From Nocardia nova SH22a (GTDB lineage: Bacteria; Actinomycetota; Actinomycetes; Mycobacteriales; Mycobacteriaceae), in the NCBI RefSeq assembly GCF_000523235.1, contig NZ_CP006850.1:6820001-6884000 (forward strand): a stretch of DNA of 64,000 nucleotides, written 5' to 3'. Numbering within the stretch: position 1 is the stretch's first letter; each line of letters starts with the position of its first letter. Position numbers and translations under genes: made by a program. The notes beneath the pieces are model-generated. The model was not told where the DNA came from. It saw only the letters and a program-made list of their open reading frames with translations, and searched no databases. Below, piece by piece: positions 16,165 to 24,678 of the stretch.

Positions 16165-17328
16165 ATGACGACATCGGACGACGAGCAGGCCCGGCGCTGG
16201 CGGCTGGTACTCGGCGCACCCGCCGAATCCGGTGTGGGCGGGCTGTCTTCGGCCACCGACACCGCGATGGATCACGCGCTGTCGGCGCTCTACAACGACG
16301 ACGAGCAGACCCCCTCCGCGAAACGTGCGGCGGGCCTGAGCGGCTCCGCGCCGAAAGTGGCGCGGTGGCTGGGCGATATCCGCACGTACTTCCCGTCGAC
16401 CGTGGTGGAGGTGATGCAGCGCGATGCCGTCGATCGGCTGCAACTGGCCCAGCTGCTGCTCGAACCGGAACTGCTCGAGGCCGTCGAGCCCGATGTCCAG
16501 CTCGTCGGCACCCTGCTCACCCTGAACCGGGTGATGCCCGAAACCACCCGCGCCACAGCACGAGTCGTGATCGAGAAGGTGGTCGGCGATATCGAACGGC
16601 GGCTGGCCGCGCGCACCGTCGCCGCGGTGTCCGGTGCGATCGATCGCGCCGCCCGGGTGACCCGGCCGCGCCTGCGCGATATCGACTGGGATCGCACCAT
16701 CCGCCGCAATCTCGCCCACTACCTGCCCGAACATCGCACCGTGGTTCCCGAGCGGCTGGTGGGCTACGGACGCCGGGCACAGGCGGTACACCGCGAGGTG
16801 GTGCTGGCGGTCGACCAATCCGGTTCCATGGCCGCCAGCGTGGTCTACGCCTCGGTGTTCGGCGCGGTGCTGGCATCGATCCGGTCGCTGCGGACCTCGC
16901 TGGTGGTATTCGACACCGCCGTGGTGGATCTCACGGAGCACCTGTCGGATCCGGTGGATGTGCTCTTCGGCACACAACTCGGCGGCGGGACCGATATCAA
17001 CCGGGCCGTCGCCTACTGCGCGCAGTTGCTCACCCGGCCCGCGGATTCGCTGTTCATCCTGATCTCCGACCTGTACGAAGGCGGTGTCCGCGACGAGATG
17101 GTGCGCCGGATCGCCGCGATGAAGGAGGCGGGCGTCCAGGTCCTGGTGCTGCTGGCCCTGTCCGACGAGGGCGCCCCGGCCTACGACCACGACAATGCCG
17201 CGTCCCTGTCGGCCCTCGGCGTTCCCGCCTTCGCCTGCACTCCGGACCGCTTTCCGGATCTGCTGTCGATCGCACTCGACCGTGGCGATGTGCACGGCTG
17301 GGCTCGGGCCCGGGCGAACCGGCGCTGA
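16165..17328 (+). CDS. VWA domain protein (MIDAS intact) of the MoxR set
   Basis: 387-residue protein with a helical N-terminal half and a von Willebrand A domain from about residue 208. The metal-ion-dependent adhesion site is complete: DQSGS at 217-221, Thr276 in GGGTD and Asp302 in ILISDLYEGG. It belongs to the CoxE/VWA-containing group that pairs with MoxR ATPases. It presumably binds the target through the bound metal while MoxR supplies force. The ATG has AGGAG upstream. The 157-bp gap after the DUF5682 gene holds no clear promoter, so I place it in the same operon. It has no signal peptide and is probably cytosolic. Confidence 0.92.
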   Translation: MTTSDDEQARRWRLVLGAPAESGVGGLSSATDTAMDHALSALYNDDEQTPSAKRAAGLSGSAPKVARWLGDIRTYFPSTVVEVMQRDAVDRLQLAQLLLEPELLEAVEPDVQLVGTLLTLNRVMPETTRATARVVIEKVVGDIERRLAARTVAAVSGAIDRAARVTRPRLRDIDWDRTIRRNLAHYLPEHRTVVPERLVGYGRRAQAVHREVVLAVDQSGSMAASVVYASVFGAVLASIRSLRTSLVVFDTAVVDLTEHLSDPVDVLFGTQLGGGTDINRAVAYCAQLLTRPADSLFILISDLYEGGVRDEMVRRIAAMKEAGVQVLVLLALSDEGAPAYDHDNAASLSALGVPAFACTPDRFPDLLSIALDRGDVHGWARARANRR

Positions 17329-17482
17329 ACGAACCCGGCGAAAGGGGTTGCCATTCCACGACTCTCACGTTCATCGGCACCACGGCGCGCTCACCTGCGG
17401 TTCCGTCCGCCGACACCGGAACCGGCCGGAGGAGACCGGGCCCACATCGGCGGGCCGCGCGGCGGCGCGGAATCCGACGCGA

Positions 17483-17488
17483 TAACTT
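17483..17488 (+). promoter_or_regulatory. -10 box for leaderless zinc-ribbon gene
   Basis: TAACTT lies 6 bp before the GTG at 17495, the spacing expected for a leaderless transcript. It suggests that this gene has its own promoter and is not merely the tail of the MoxR/VWA operon. Confidence 0.4.
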
Positions 17489-17494
17489 GGACGG

Positions 17495-18097
17495 GTGTTG
17501 AAGAATTCCGTGGCCACGACGGCAGGAGCATGGCGGGTATCCGACGACACCACGGTGTCATTTCGTGAGGCAGCGGTGGCCTGGGCATTGGCCGCACATG
17601 CCGAACTGGCCGAAACCGCGACCGGGTACGGGCATTTCATCACAGTGAACGAGTTGGCGGAGCGGGTCCAGGACGTGTCCGGTATCCACACCGAGGCGCC
17701 CACCCGGACGTGGATGGCCGCGATTCTGCGCAAGGTCGCACGGCGTTGCCACGGCGCCGGTGAACCGCCGCTGACCGCACTGTGTGTCCGCCAGAACCAC
17801 ACCGTCGGTGACGACTACAAATACGTGCTCGAACTCGCGGGGCTGCCGATTCCGGAGGATCTGGAACTGCACGCCGCCTACGCCCGCTGGCAGTGCTATC
17901 AGCACTACGGCGCCGAGATGCCAGCCGAGATCGGGGTTCCCCCGCTGACCCCGAAGGTCGACGCCCGCCGACGCGGCCGCGGCACCACGAAAACCGCTGC
18001 CGCACCGGAGGAGAAGTCCGCCGAACCGCGTCCGGCCGTGTGCTCGCAGTGCTTCATCCAGCTGCCCGCGGGCGGCGTGTGCCAGTACTGCGTCTGA
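17495..18097 (+). CDS. Hypothetical protein with C-terminal zinc ribbon
   Basis: 200-residue soluble protein that I do not recognise. Residues ~20-140 look like a folded helical domain (VSFREAAVAWALAAHAELAE, WMAAILRKVARRCHGAGEPP). A basic Ala/Thr-rich linker follows, then CSQCFIQLPAGGVCQYC, a compact four-Cys zinc ribbon at the very end. Such an arrangement often means DNA, RNA or protein binding, but no specific role can be assigned. It lies 166 bp downstream of the VWA gene on the same strand and is followed by a strong hairpin at 18105-18140. The GTG start is chosen because a TAnnnT box sits 6 bp upstream. Confidence 0.75.
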   Translation: MLKNSVATTAGAWRVSDDTTVSFREAAVAWALAAHAELAETATGYGHFITVNELAERVQDVSGIHTEAPTRTWMAAILRKVARRCHGAGEPPLTALCVRQNHTVGDDYKYVLELAGLPIPEDLELHAAYARWQCYQHYGAEMPAEIGVPPLTPKVDARRRGRGTTKTAAAPEEKSAEPRPAVCSQCFIQLPAGGVCQYCV

Positions 18098-18104
18098 GAA
18101 TCCG

Positions 18105-18140
18105 CGGTGTGGCGGTGGCGTGAGCGCCACCGCCACACCG
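18105..18140. terminator. Perfect 16-bp hairpin between convergent genes
   Basis: CGGTGTGGCGGTGGCG (18105-18120) pairs base for base with 18125-18140 around a TGAG loop. It sits between the stop of the zinc-ribbon gene (plus) and the stop of the FtsX permease gene (minus), so it can terminate both. There is no long T-run, which is common for high-GC actinobacterial terminators. Confidence 0.75.
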
Positions 18141-18142
18141 GA

Positions 18143-20662
18143 TCACAGATCGGCGATGGCCGCCAGCGGTGGTGTGCGCGCGGCACGGACGGCAGGCCAC
18201 AGTGCCGCCAGCACACCGACCACCGCGGAACCGATCAGCATGCCCACGATCTGTCCCCAGGGCACGGTGATCGTGCTCAAGCCCAGATCCGACAACGTCC
18301 GCAGGAATCCGACACCGAGGCCGAGGCCGAGCACCACCCCGACCACGGCGCCGAACACCGCGATCAGCACGGATTCCAGATAGATGGTGCGGCGCACCTG
18401 CGGCCGTTGCATTCCGACCGCGCGCAACATCCCGATCTCGCGTCGTCGCTCGACCACCGACAGGGCGAGCGTATTGACGATGCCCAGAATCGCGATCACC
18501 ACCGCGAGCGCCAGCAATCCGTACAGGATCGCGAGCATGGTGTTGATCTGGCGGCCCTGCGCACCCTTGAACTCGTCGCGGTCCTGCACCTGAACCACCA
18601 CATAGGAGGCCGTCGCCTTCTCCAGCTCACCGCGCATGGCGGTGATGTCGGCTCCCGCATCGGCCTTGACCAGCGCGATCAGATCGGTCCGGAAGGCCAC
18701 CGGCATCACCTGGTTGTACAGATCCGGCGCCACCACCAGCGAGCCCAGCAGCTGGTTGTCGGCATACACGCCCGCCACCGCCACCGTGAACTTCTTGTTG
18801 TCCACACTGGAGACCTCGACCCGATCACCCGCATGCCAATTGCGTTCGCGCGCTTCGGTTTCCGAGACGAGGACGGAGTCGCCGCTCAGCGCGTCGGTCC
18901 CCTGCTTCATGGTGAAGTGCAGCACGCTGCCCATGGGCGCGTCCGGTGACGATCCGGTCACCTGATCCTCGCCGACCCGCAGCGCGACACCGCGGAAGGC
19001 GACCACATTCGCGACATCGGGCACCTGCCGGGCCGCCTCGGCCGCGCCCGGCGGTACCCCGATCATCGGCGGCCCGGCCAGGATGTAATCCGCGTTCACG
19101 CCTTTGTCCACCAGATCGCCGACACTGGCCTTCGCCGACGCGCCGAGCATGCCGATCGCCGAGACCAGCATCAGTCCCAGGGTGAGCGCGAAGGCCGTGG
19201 CCGCCGTGCGCCGCGGATTGCGGACCGCGTTGTTGCGGGCCATCGCACCTACCGGGCCGAACGGCCGCACCAGCAGCGCGAGTGCGCTCACCACCGGCCG
19301 TGACAGTGCCGGTGAGGCGAACAGGACGGCGAAGATCAGTGCGGCCGCGCCGATTCCGACCGTGGCCGCCGCACCACCACCGGTGTTGCGGGCGCCCAGA
19401 ACCACCACGACCACGCCGATCACCGCCAGCACGGCGCCGACGACGGTCCGTACCCGCAGCGATTCCCCGGTCGAGGCGAACTCCTCGCGCATCGCCTCCA
19501 CGGGTGGAATCTTGGCCGCCCGGCGGGCGGGGGCGTAGGCGCTGGCCACCGTCACCACCAGCCCGATGGCGATCGCCGCGAGCACGGTGCGCGGCAGCAC
19601 CTGCATGGTTCCGGTGGGCAGTCCCAGATCGAAGGCGTTCAGCAGGGCCGACAGTCCGAATGCCAGGCCGATCCCACCGGCCAGTCCGAGCAGACTGCCG
19701 ATGAGCCCGATCACGAACGCCTCCGACACCACCGACAACCCGACCTGCCGTCGCCCGGCGCCCACCGCGCGCAACAGAGCGAGCTCCCGCAGCCGTTGCG
19801 CCACGATCATCGAGAACGTGTTGTAGATGATGAACGTGCCGACCAGCAGCGCGATCGCACCGAAGGCCAGCAGGAAGTAGTTGACGAACTTCAGCGCGTT
19901 GCCGACCTGCTCCTTCAGATCGGCGCGCACCTGATCGCCGTCGTGCACCTCGTAGTCCGGCACCGTTCGCGCGATCCGGTCGCGCAGCGTATCGGCCGAA
20001 ACGCCCGGCGCCGCGGCCACATCCACGTAGGCGACGTGCTCACCGTCGGTGAACAGATCCCGGGCCTGCCCGTCGGCCAGCAGCAGACCGACGAATCCGC
20101 CGGAATCGCCGGAGAGGTCGTAGATACCGCTGACGGTCATATCGATGGTGCCGCGCGCGGGCACGAGCACCGTGGCCTTGTCGCCCACATGCAGGCCCGC
20201 CCGCTCGGCGCCGCCGGAATTGATCGCGACCTGCCCCGGGGTCACCGGAGCCACGCCGTCGACGAAACGCTCCGGCTCGGCGACCGCGCGATCCGGCGGC
20301 AGATACGAGCGCCCGAAACTCGGCGCCCCACCGGTCTGCACGGCATGCCCGTCCTTCAGCAGCACGACCGGCCCCTGCACCGCCGGTGCGACCGCGCGCA
20401 CCCCGTTCACATTCGCGACGGTGGCGACGACATCGTTCGGAACCCCCAGGGACTGAGCGTGTTTCGGCTCGACCCGGACGTCCACCCCCTTGGCCTGATC
20501 GGCGAAGATACCGTCGAAGGTGCGTTGCAGGGTATCGGTGAACACGAACGAGCCCGCGACGAACGCGGTCCCGAGCACCACCGAGAGCAGCGTGAGCGCG
20601 AGCCGCACCTTGTGCGCGGCCAGATTGCGCAAGACCACCTTGCGCATAGGAGACCCGGCCAC
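18143..20662 (-). CDS. FtsX-like ABC transporter permease (two FtsX domains)
   Basis: 839-residue permease. A first membrane helix (LTLLSVVLGTAFVAGSFVF) is followed by a large extracellular domain (about 45-245), three helices, a second unit with FtsX-type helices near the middle (ALILAVLFASPALS and onward), another extracellular domain, and a final three-helix bundle (LALAVVIAILGIVNTLALSVVERRREIGMLRAVGMQ). The motif ERRREIGMLRAVG is typical of MacB/FtsX permeases. The family moves lipids, lipoproteins or drugs across or out of the membrane. The GTG start lies immediately after the TAA of the ATPase gene, whose last codons supply GGAGGGA as ribosome-binding site. The two genes form one transporter. 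Confidence 0.93.
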   Translation of the reverse strand: MAGSPMRKVVLRNLAAHKVRLALTLLSVVLGTAFVAGSFVFTDTLQRTFDGIFADQAKGVDVRVEPKHAQSLGVPNDVVATVANVNGVRAVAPAVQGPVVLLKDGHAVQTGGAPSFGRSYLPPDRAVAEPERFVDGVAPVTPGQVAINSGGAERAGLHVGDKATVLVPARGTIDMTVSGIYDLSGDSGGFVGLLLADGQARDLFTDGEHVAYVDVAAAPGVSADTLRDRIARTVPDYEVHDGDQVRADLKEQVGNALKFVNYFLLAFGAIALLVGTFIIYNTFSMIVAQRLRELALLRAVGAGRRQVGLSVVSEAFVIGLIGSLLGLAGGIGLAFGLSALLNAFDLGLPTGTMQVLPRTVLAAIAIGLVVTVASAYAPARRAAKIPPVEAMREEFASTGESLRVRTVVGAVLAVIGVVVVVLGARNTGGGAAATVGIGAAALIFAVLFASPALSRPVVSALALLVRPFGPVGAMARNNAVRNPRRTAATAFALTLGLMLVSAIGMLGASAKASVGDLVDKGVNADYILAGPPMIGVPPGAAEAARQVPDVANVVAFRGVALRVGEDQVTGSSPDAPMGSVLHFTMKQGTDALSGDSVLVSETEARERNWHAGDRVEVSSVDNKKFTVAVAGVYADNQLLGSLVVAPDLYNQVMPVAFRTDLIALVKADAGADITAMRGELEKATASYVVVQVQDRDEFKGAQGRQINTMLAILYGLLALAVVIAILGIVNTLALSVVERRREIGMLRAVGMQRPQVRRTIYLESVLIAVFGAVVGVVLGLGLGVGFLRTLSDLGLSTITVPWGQIVGMLIGSAVVGVLAALWPAVRAARTPPLAAIADL

Positions 20663-21427
20663 TTATCCCTCCAGCGACTTCATCCGGTCCAGCACCGAAT
20701 CCGCCGTCGGATCGCGTAATTCGTCGACGATGCGGCCGTCGGCGAGGAAGATCACGCGGTCGGCGTAGGAGGCGGCATGGGGTTCGTGGGTGACGATGAC
20801 GACCGTCTGGCCGAATTCGTCGACCGCGGCCCGCAGGATCGACAACACCTCACCCGACGAGCGCGAATCGAGATTTCCGGTGGGCTCGTCACCGAAGATG
20901 ATGTCGGGCCGCCCCACCAGCGCTCGCGCGCAGGCCACGCGCTGCTGCTGGCCGCCGGACAGCTCACTGGGCCGGTGGTCCAGCCGGTCCCGCAGGCCGA
21001 GCCGGTCGATCACCGTGTCCAGCCACTCCCGGTCCGGGTCGCGGCCCGCGATGTCCAGCGGCAGCGTGATGTTCTCCAGGGCGGTGAGCGTCGGCACCAG
21101 ATTGAAGGCCTGGAAGACGAAGCCGATCCGATCGCGGCGCAGCTTGGTCATCTGTTTGTCCGACAGCCCGGTCAGCGCGGTGTCACCGATGGACACGGTT
21201 CCGGAGGTGGCACTGTCCAGTCCGGCCAGACAGTGCATGAGGGTGGATTTACCGGAACCGGAGGGTCCCATGATCGCGGTGAACTCCCGCGGGGCGAATT
21301 CGGCGGACACTCCGTCGAGCGCGCGGACCTGCGTGTCTCCGGAGCCGTACAGCTTCGTCAGGTCGGTGGCGCGTGCCGCGAATGTCGCCACCGCGGTGGT
21401 TTCGGTGCCCAGGGCATCGGCAGTCAT
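20663..21427 (-). CDS. ABC transporter ATP-binding protein (MacB/LolD type)
   Basis: 254-residue ATPase partner of the FtsX-like permease. Walker A GPSGSGKST is at 54-62, Q-loop VFQAFNLVPTLTALENI near 104-120, signature LSGGQQQRVACARAL from 156, and Walker B IIFGDEPTGNLD at 176-187. The LVPTLTALEN and TGNLD motifs are typical of the LolD/MacB ATPase group. ATG 21427 is preferred; an in-frame TTG at 21445 is possible. The stop codon abuts the permease start. The 110-bp gap to the kinase gene contains no strong signal that I can name. Confidence 0.94.
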   Translation of the reverse strand: MTADALGTETTAVATFAARATDLTKLYGSGDTQVRALDGVSAEFAPREFTAIMGPSGSGKSTLMHCLAGLDSATSGTVSIGDTALTGLSDKQMTKLRRDRIGFVFQAFNLVPTLTALENITLPLDIAGRDPDREWLDTVIDRLGLRDRLDHRPSELSGGQQQRVACARALVGRPDIIFGDEPTGNLDSRSSGEVLSILRAAVDEFGQTVVIVTHEPHAASYADRVIFLADGRIVDELRDPTADSVLDRMKSLEG

Positions 21428-21537
21428 GTCCACCAGTCTGGTCAAGACCGGCGACCCGCGCCATCAGGAATATCCCCCAATACTCGGGACGCACCCTCAT
21501 CCTGAGGACGCACCCCTTCCAGGGGCGCCGATCCCGA

Positions 21538-22737
21538 TCAGCTCGACACGGCCGCCAGGATCAGCAGCACCACGAGCAGCAACACCACCGTGCCGACGAT
21601 GATCCCGACGATCAGGCCGGTATTGGACTTGGCCTGCGGCGGCGGAGGCCGGTAACCGTAGGGCTGGTTGTACTGCCCGGCGGTGCCGTAACCGGGCCGC
21701 ACCTGATTCATCGGAGGCATCTGATGCATGGGCCGCATCCCGGTGTTGGGCGGCGGCGCCATCGGGCGCGCCACATTCGGGATCGGCTGTCCGGTGTGCG
21801 GATTCGGCGCCAGCGGAGTGCCCGGCCCGGTGGGCGGGCGTCCCTGGGTGGGCATGGGCGGCCCGGTGTAAGGGCGCCCGACCGTCGGCATGCGCGGCGC
21901 GCTGACCGGTGACACCGCCTGTTTGGCGGCGGCGGCGAAGTCGGCGCACGAGTCGAACCGGTCGGCGGCGCGCTTCGACATCGCCTTGTTCAGTACCGCG
22001 TCCAGTCCGGCGGGCAGGCCGGGGCGCACACTGCTCAGGGTCGGCGGCGGTCCCTGCAGGTGCCCGCGAATCACCGCGGCCGGATTCGGCGCGTTGAACG
22101 GGCCCCGGCCGGTGAACAGCCAGAACAGGCTGCAGGCAAGGGAATACTGGTCCGAGCGCCCGTCGAGTTGCGCACCGGTGAGCTGTTCCGGTGAGGCATA
22201 GGCCAGGGTCGCGGTGAAGGTTCCAGTCTGGGTCAGATGTCCGCCGTCGTCGCGCAGCCGCGCGATGCCGAAGTCGGTGAGGTAGACCCGCTCGCCCTTC
22301 CCGCCGGTGGACCGGGCCAGCAGCATGTTGCCCGGCTTCACATCGCGGTGCATGACGCCGTTGCCGTGCGCGTAGTCCAGCGCCTCGGCGACCTCGGCGA
22401 TGATCTGCACCGCCCGCTCGGGCGGCAATTTCTGCGGATCCACGCTCGAGGCGTCGATACCGTCGATGAACTGCATGGAGATCCAGAGCTGGCCGTCCTC
22501 TAGGCCGCGGTCGTAGACCGTGACGACCTTGGGATGATCGAGCTGCGCGACGAGATCGGCCTCCCGCTCGAACCGGGCGCGGATCTCGGGATCGGCGACC
22601 ATCTCCCGGTTCAGCAGCTTCAGCGCCGTCATCCGGGGCAGTCTCGGATGTTTGGCCAGATAGACCTGACCCATACCACCGCGGCCCAACAGTCGTTCGA
22701 TGACGTAGCCCGCGAACACATCGCCGCTTGCCAGCAT
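21538..22737 (-). CDS. Membrane-anchored Ser/Thr protein kinase (PknB-like)
   Basis: 399-residue Hanks-type kinase. Gly-rich loop GRGGMGQV is at 18-25, catalytic Lys40, Glu59, HRDVKPGN at 130-137 with Asp132, and DFG at 155-157. The activation segment TGTFTATLAYASPEQL contains Thr residues in the position where PknB autophosphorylates. After residue ~265 comes a Pro/Met-rich linker. A single C-terminal membrane helix (GLIVGIIVGTVVLLLVVLLI) ends the protein with no PASTA domain, so the sensor is either absent or in a partner. The ATG has GGGAG upstream. It is divergent from the endonuclease IV gene. Confidence 0.95.
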   Translation of the reverse strand: MLASGDVFAGYVIERLLGRGGMGQVYLAKHPRLPRMTALKLLNREMVADPEIRARFEREADLVAQLDHPKVVTVYDRGLEDGQLWISMQFIDGIDASSVDPQKLPPERAVQIIAEVAEALDYAHGNGVMHRDVKPGNMLLARSTGGKGERVYLTDFGIARLRDDGGHLTQTGTFTATLAYASPEQLTGAQLDGRSDQYSLACSLFWLFTGRGPFNAPNPAAVIRGHLQGPPPTLSSVRPGLPAGLDAVLNKAMSKRAADRFDSCADFAAAAKQAVSPVSAPRMPTVGRPYTGPPMPTQGRPPTGPGTPLAPNPHTGQPIPNVARPMAPPPNTGMRPMHQMPPMNQVRPGYGTAGQYNQPYGYRPPPPQAKSNTGLIVGIIVGTVVLLLVVLLILAAVSS

Positions 22738-22828
22738 GCCCCGCTCCCAATTCCCGTCCCGGATCCGGAGAAACCATAGCAGTACGCCGACCGGGCGTCC
22801 GGCGCCGCAACTTGTCGGCGCCGACGGC

Positions 22829-22834
22829 TACCCT
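22829..22834 (+). promoter_or_regulatory. -10 box for leaderless endonuclease IV gene
   Basis: TACCCT ends 6 bp before ATG 22841, with no Shine-Dalgarno between them. This fits a leaderless transcript and helps choose the start over the longer open frame beginning at 22736. Confidence 0.45.
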
Positions 22835-22840
22835 GCTGTC

Positions 22841-23611
22841 ATGCGCATTGGAGCACACGTCCGGCAAGACAGTGATCCGATCGGCTTCGGCGAGCGGCTG
22901 GGCGCCGATGTCATCCAGATGTTCGTGGTGGATCCGCAGAGCTGGGACAAACCGCAACCGCATCCGCAGGCCGAGGAGATCAAGGCCAGCCCGATCGATG
23001 TGGTCGTGCATTCCACGTACCAGATCAACGTGGCCAGTACGAACAACCGGCTGCGCATGCCCTCACGCAACGCGGTGGCCCAGCAGGCCCGGGCCGCCGC
23101 CGATCTGGGCGCCTTCGGCCTGGTCGTCCACGGCGGGCACGTCCGCTCGGATGCCGAGGTCGAAGCCGGAATCGTCAACTGGCGCAAGCTGTTCGAACGT
23201 CAGCAGGACAAGGGCGGCTTCGCGGTGCCGATTCTGGTGGAGAACACCGCGGGCGGAAATCACGCCATGGCACGGCATTTCGATTCCATCGCCCGGCTGT
23301 GGGACGCGATCGGCGATTTCGGGGCCGGATTCTGCCTGGACACCTGCCATGCCTGGGCCGGTGGTGAGGAACTGGTCGGCGTGGTCGACCGTATCCGCGC
23401 GATCACCGGCCGCATCGATCTGGTGCACCTGAACTCCTCGCGCGACGATTTCAACTCCGGCGCCGACCGGCACGCGAACTTCGCCGACGGCACCATCGAC
23501 CCGCAGTTGCTGGCCGAGGTCTGCCGCACCGCGGGCGCGCCCGTGGTCCTGGAGACACCGGCCGAAGGCGTCGCCGAGGACCTGGCCTACCTGCGCGAAC
23601 ATCTCGGCTGA
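22841..23611 (+). CDS. nfo: Endonuclease IV-type AP endonuclease
   Basis: 256-residue TIM-barrel enzyme that cuts DNA at abasic sites in base-excision repair. MRIGAHVRQ, STYQINVASTNNRLRMPSR, VVHGGHV, VENTAGG, CLDTCHAWAGG and DRHANFADGTID are the zinc-binding and active-site segments of the family. The length matches the mycobacterial enzyme End (Rv0670 type) and not the longer E. coli protein. HLNSSRDD has Ser where the family usually has Asp (HLNDS), a small deviation. The ATG is chosen from the leaderless -10 box and the conserved N-terminus. Confidence 0.9.
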   Translation: MRIGAHVRQDSDPIGFGERLGADVIQMFVVDPQSWDKPQPHPQAEEIKASPIDVVVHSTYQINVASTNNRLRMPSRNAVAQQARAAADLGAFGLVVHGGHVRSDAEVEAGIVNWRKLFERQQDKGGFAVPILVENTAGGNHAMARHFDSIARLWDAIGDFGAGFCLDTCHAWAGGEELVGVVDRIRAITGRIDLVHLNSSRDDFNSGADRHANFADGTIDPQLLAEVCRTAGAPVVLETPAEGVAEDLAYLREHLG

Positions 23612-23716
23612 GCCCGCGCGGGCGTCCGGTTTCCGATCGCGCTGACCGTAAACCTGGTCGCGCCCGGACCGCGATGGTGTGCTCGAACCACAGCAAGTTC
23701 GAGCGAAAGGCCCACC

Positions 23717-24646
23717 ATGTCAGTCGATCACGCAGCAGCGTCCGTGTCCGTGCGTCAACTGGGCACCCACATCGGCGCACAGATCGACGGTGTGCGTCTC
23801 GGCGGCGATCTCGCTCCCGAGACGGTCGCGGCCATCCGCGCGGCCCTCAACAAGCACAAGGTGATCTTCTTCCGCGATCAGCAGCACCTCACCGAGGACG
23901 CGCAGTACGAATTCGCCGAACTGCTCGGCAGCCCCACGACCCCGCATCCCACGGTCACCTCCAAGGGGGTGAAGAGTCTGGCGATCGATTCCCAGCACGG
24001 CCGGGCCAACAGCTGGCACACCGATGTCACCTTCGTCGACCGGATCCCGAAGGCGTCGATTCTGCGGGCGGTCACGCTGCCCAGCTACGGCGGCTCGACC
24101 ACCTGGGCCTCCACGGTCGCGGCCTACGAGTCGCTGCCCGATTCGCTCAAGCGCCTGGCCGAGAGCCTGCGGGCCGTGCACACCAACAAGTACGACTACG
24201 CCGCGTCCCAGGTGGATCGCCCGAACCAGCGGTCCCAGGCCTACCGCGACGAATTCGAGTCGACCTACTACGAGACCGAACATCCGCTCGTCCGGGTGCA
24301 CCCGGAAACCGGTGAGCGCGCTCTGCTGCTCGGCCACTTCGTCAAGCAGATCGTCGGGCTGACCGGTAACGAGTCGCACGCGCTGTTCCGGCTGTTCCAG
24401 GACCGGGTGACCCGGCTCGAGAACACCACCCGCTGGAACTGGTCGCTCGGCGACGTCGCGATCTGGGACAACCGCGCGACCCAGCACTACGCGATCGACG
24501 ACTACGACGGCGCCGAGCACCGCAAGCTGACCCGGATCACGCTGGCCGGGGATATCCCGGTGGGTGTGGACGGCCGTCCCAGCACCATCATCGCCGGTAA
24601 CGCCGAGCACTACTCGATCGTCGACGAGGTCGCCCAGGCGGCCTGA
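23717..24646 (+). CDS. TauD/TfdA-type Fe(II)/2-oxoglutarate dioxygenase
   Basis: 309-residue dioxygenase. The iron triad is His101 and Asp103 (SWHTDVTF) with His257 ([10 protein letters not shown]). Arg273 in LTRITL is the 2-oxoglutarate contact. [13 protein letters not shown] and [14 protein letters not shown] match the taurine/alkyl-sulfatase branch. Overall it resembles the mycobacterial alkyl sulfatase Rv3406 and AtsK, so oxidative cleavage of alkyl sulfates or sulfonates for sulfur supply is the best guess. The GAAAGG before the ATG at 23717 is a reasonable ribosome-binding site. The CoA-transferase gene follows after 32 bp, but a shared pathway is not obvious. Confidence 0.92.
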   Translation: MSVDHAAASVSVRQLGTHIGAQIDGVRLGGDLAPETVAAIRAALNKHKVIFFRDQQHLTEDAQYEFAELLGSPTTPHPTVTSKGVKSLAIDSQHGRANSWHTDVTFVDRIPKASILRAVTLPSYGGSTTWASTVAAYESLPDSLKRLAESLRAVHTNKYDYAASQVDRPNQRSQAYRDEFESTYYETEHPLVRVHPETGERALLLGHFVKQIVGLTGNESHALFRLFQDRVTRLENTTRWNWSLGDVAIWDNRATQHYAIDDYDGAEHRKLTRITLAGDIPVGVDGRPSTIIAGNAEHYSIVDEVAQAA

Positions 24647-24678
24647 CCGCCACCACCGGCCGGTGGTTGAATCTGGGT

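Noticed and set aside
23612..23623. Perfect palindrome GCCCGCGCGGGC after the endonuclease IV gene
   Set aside because: Pure GC palindromes of this size are expected by chance here. There is no loop or T-run to make it a terminator.
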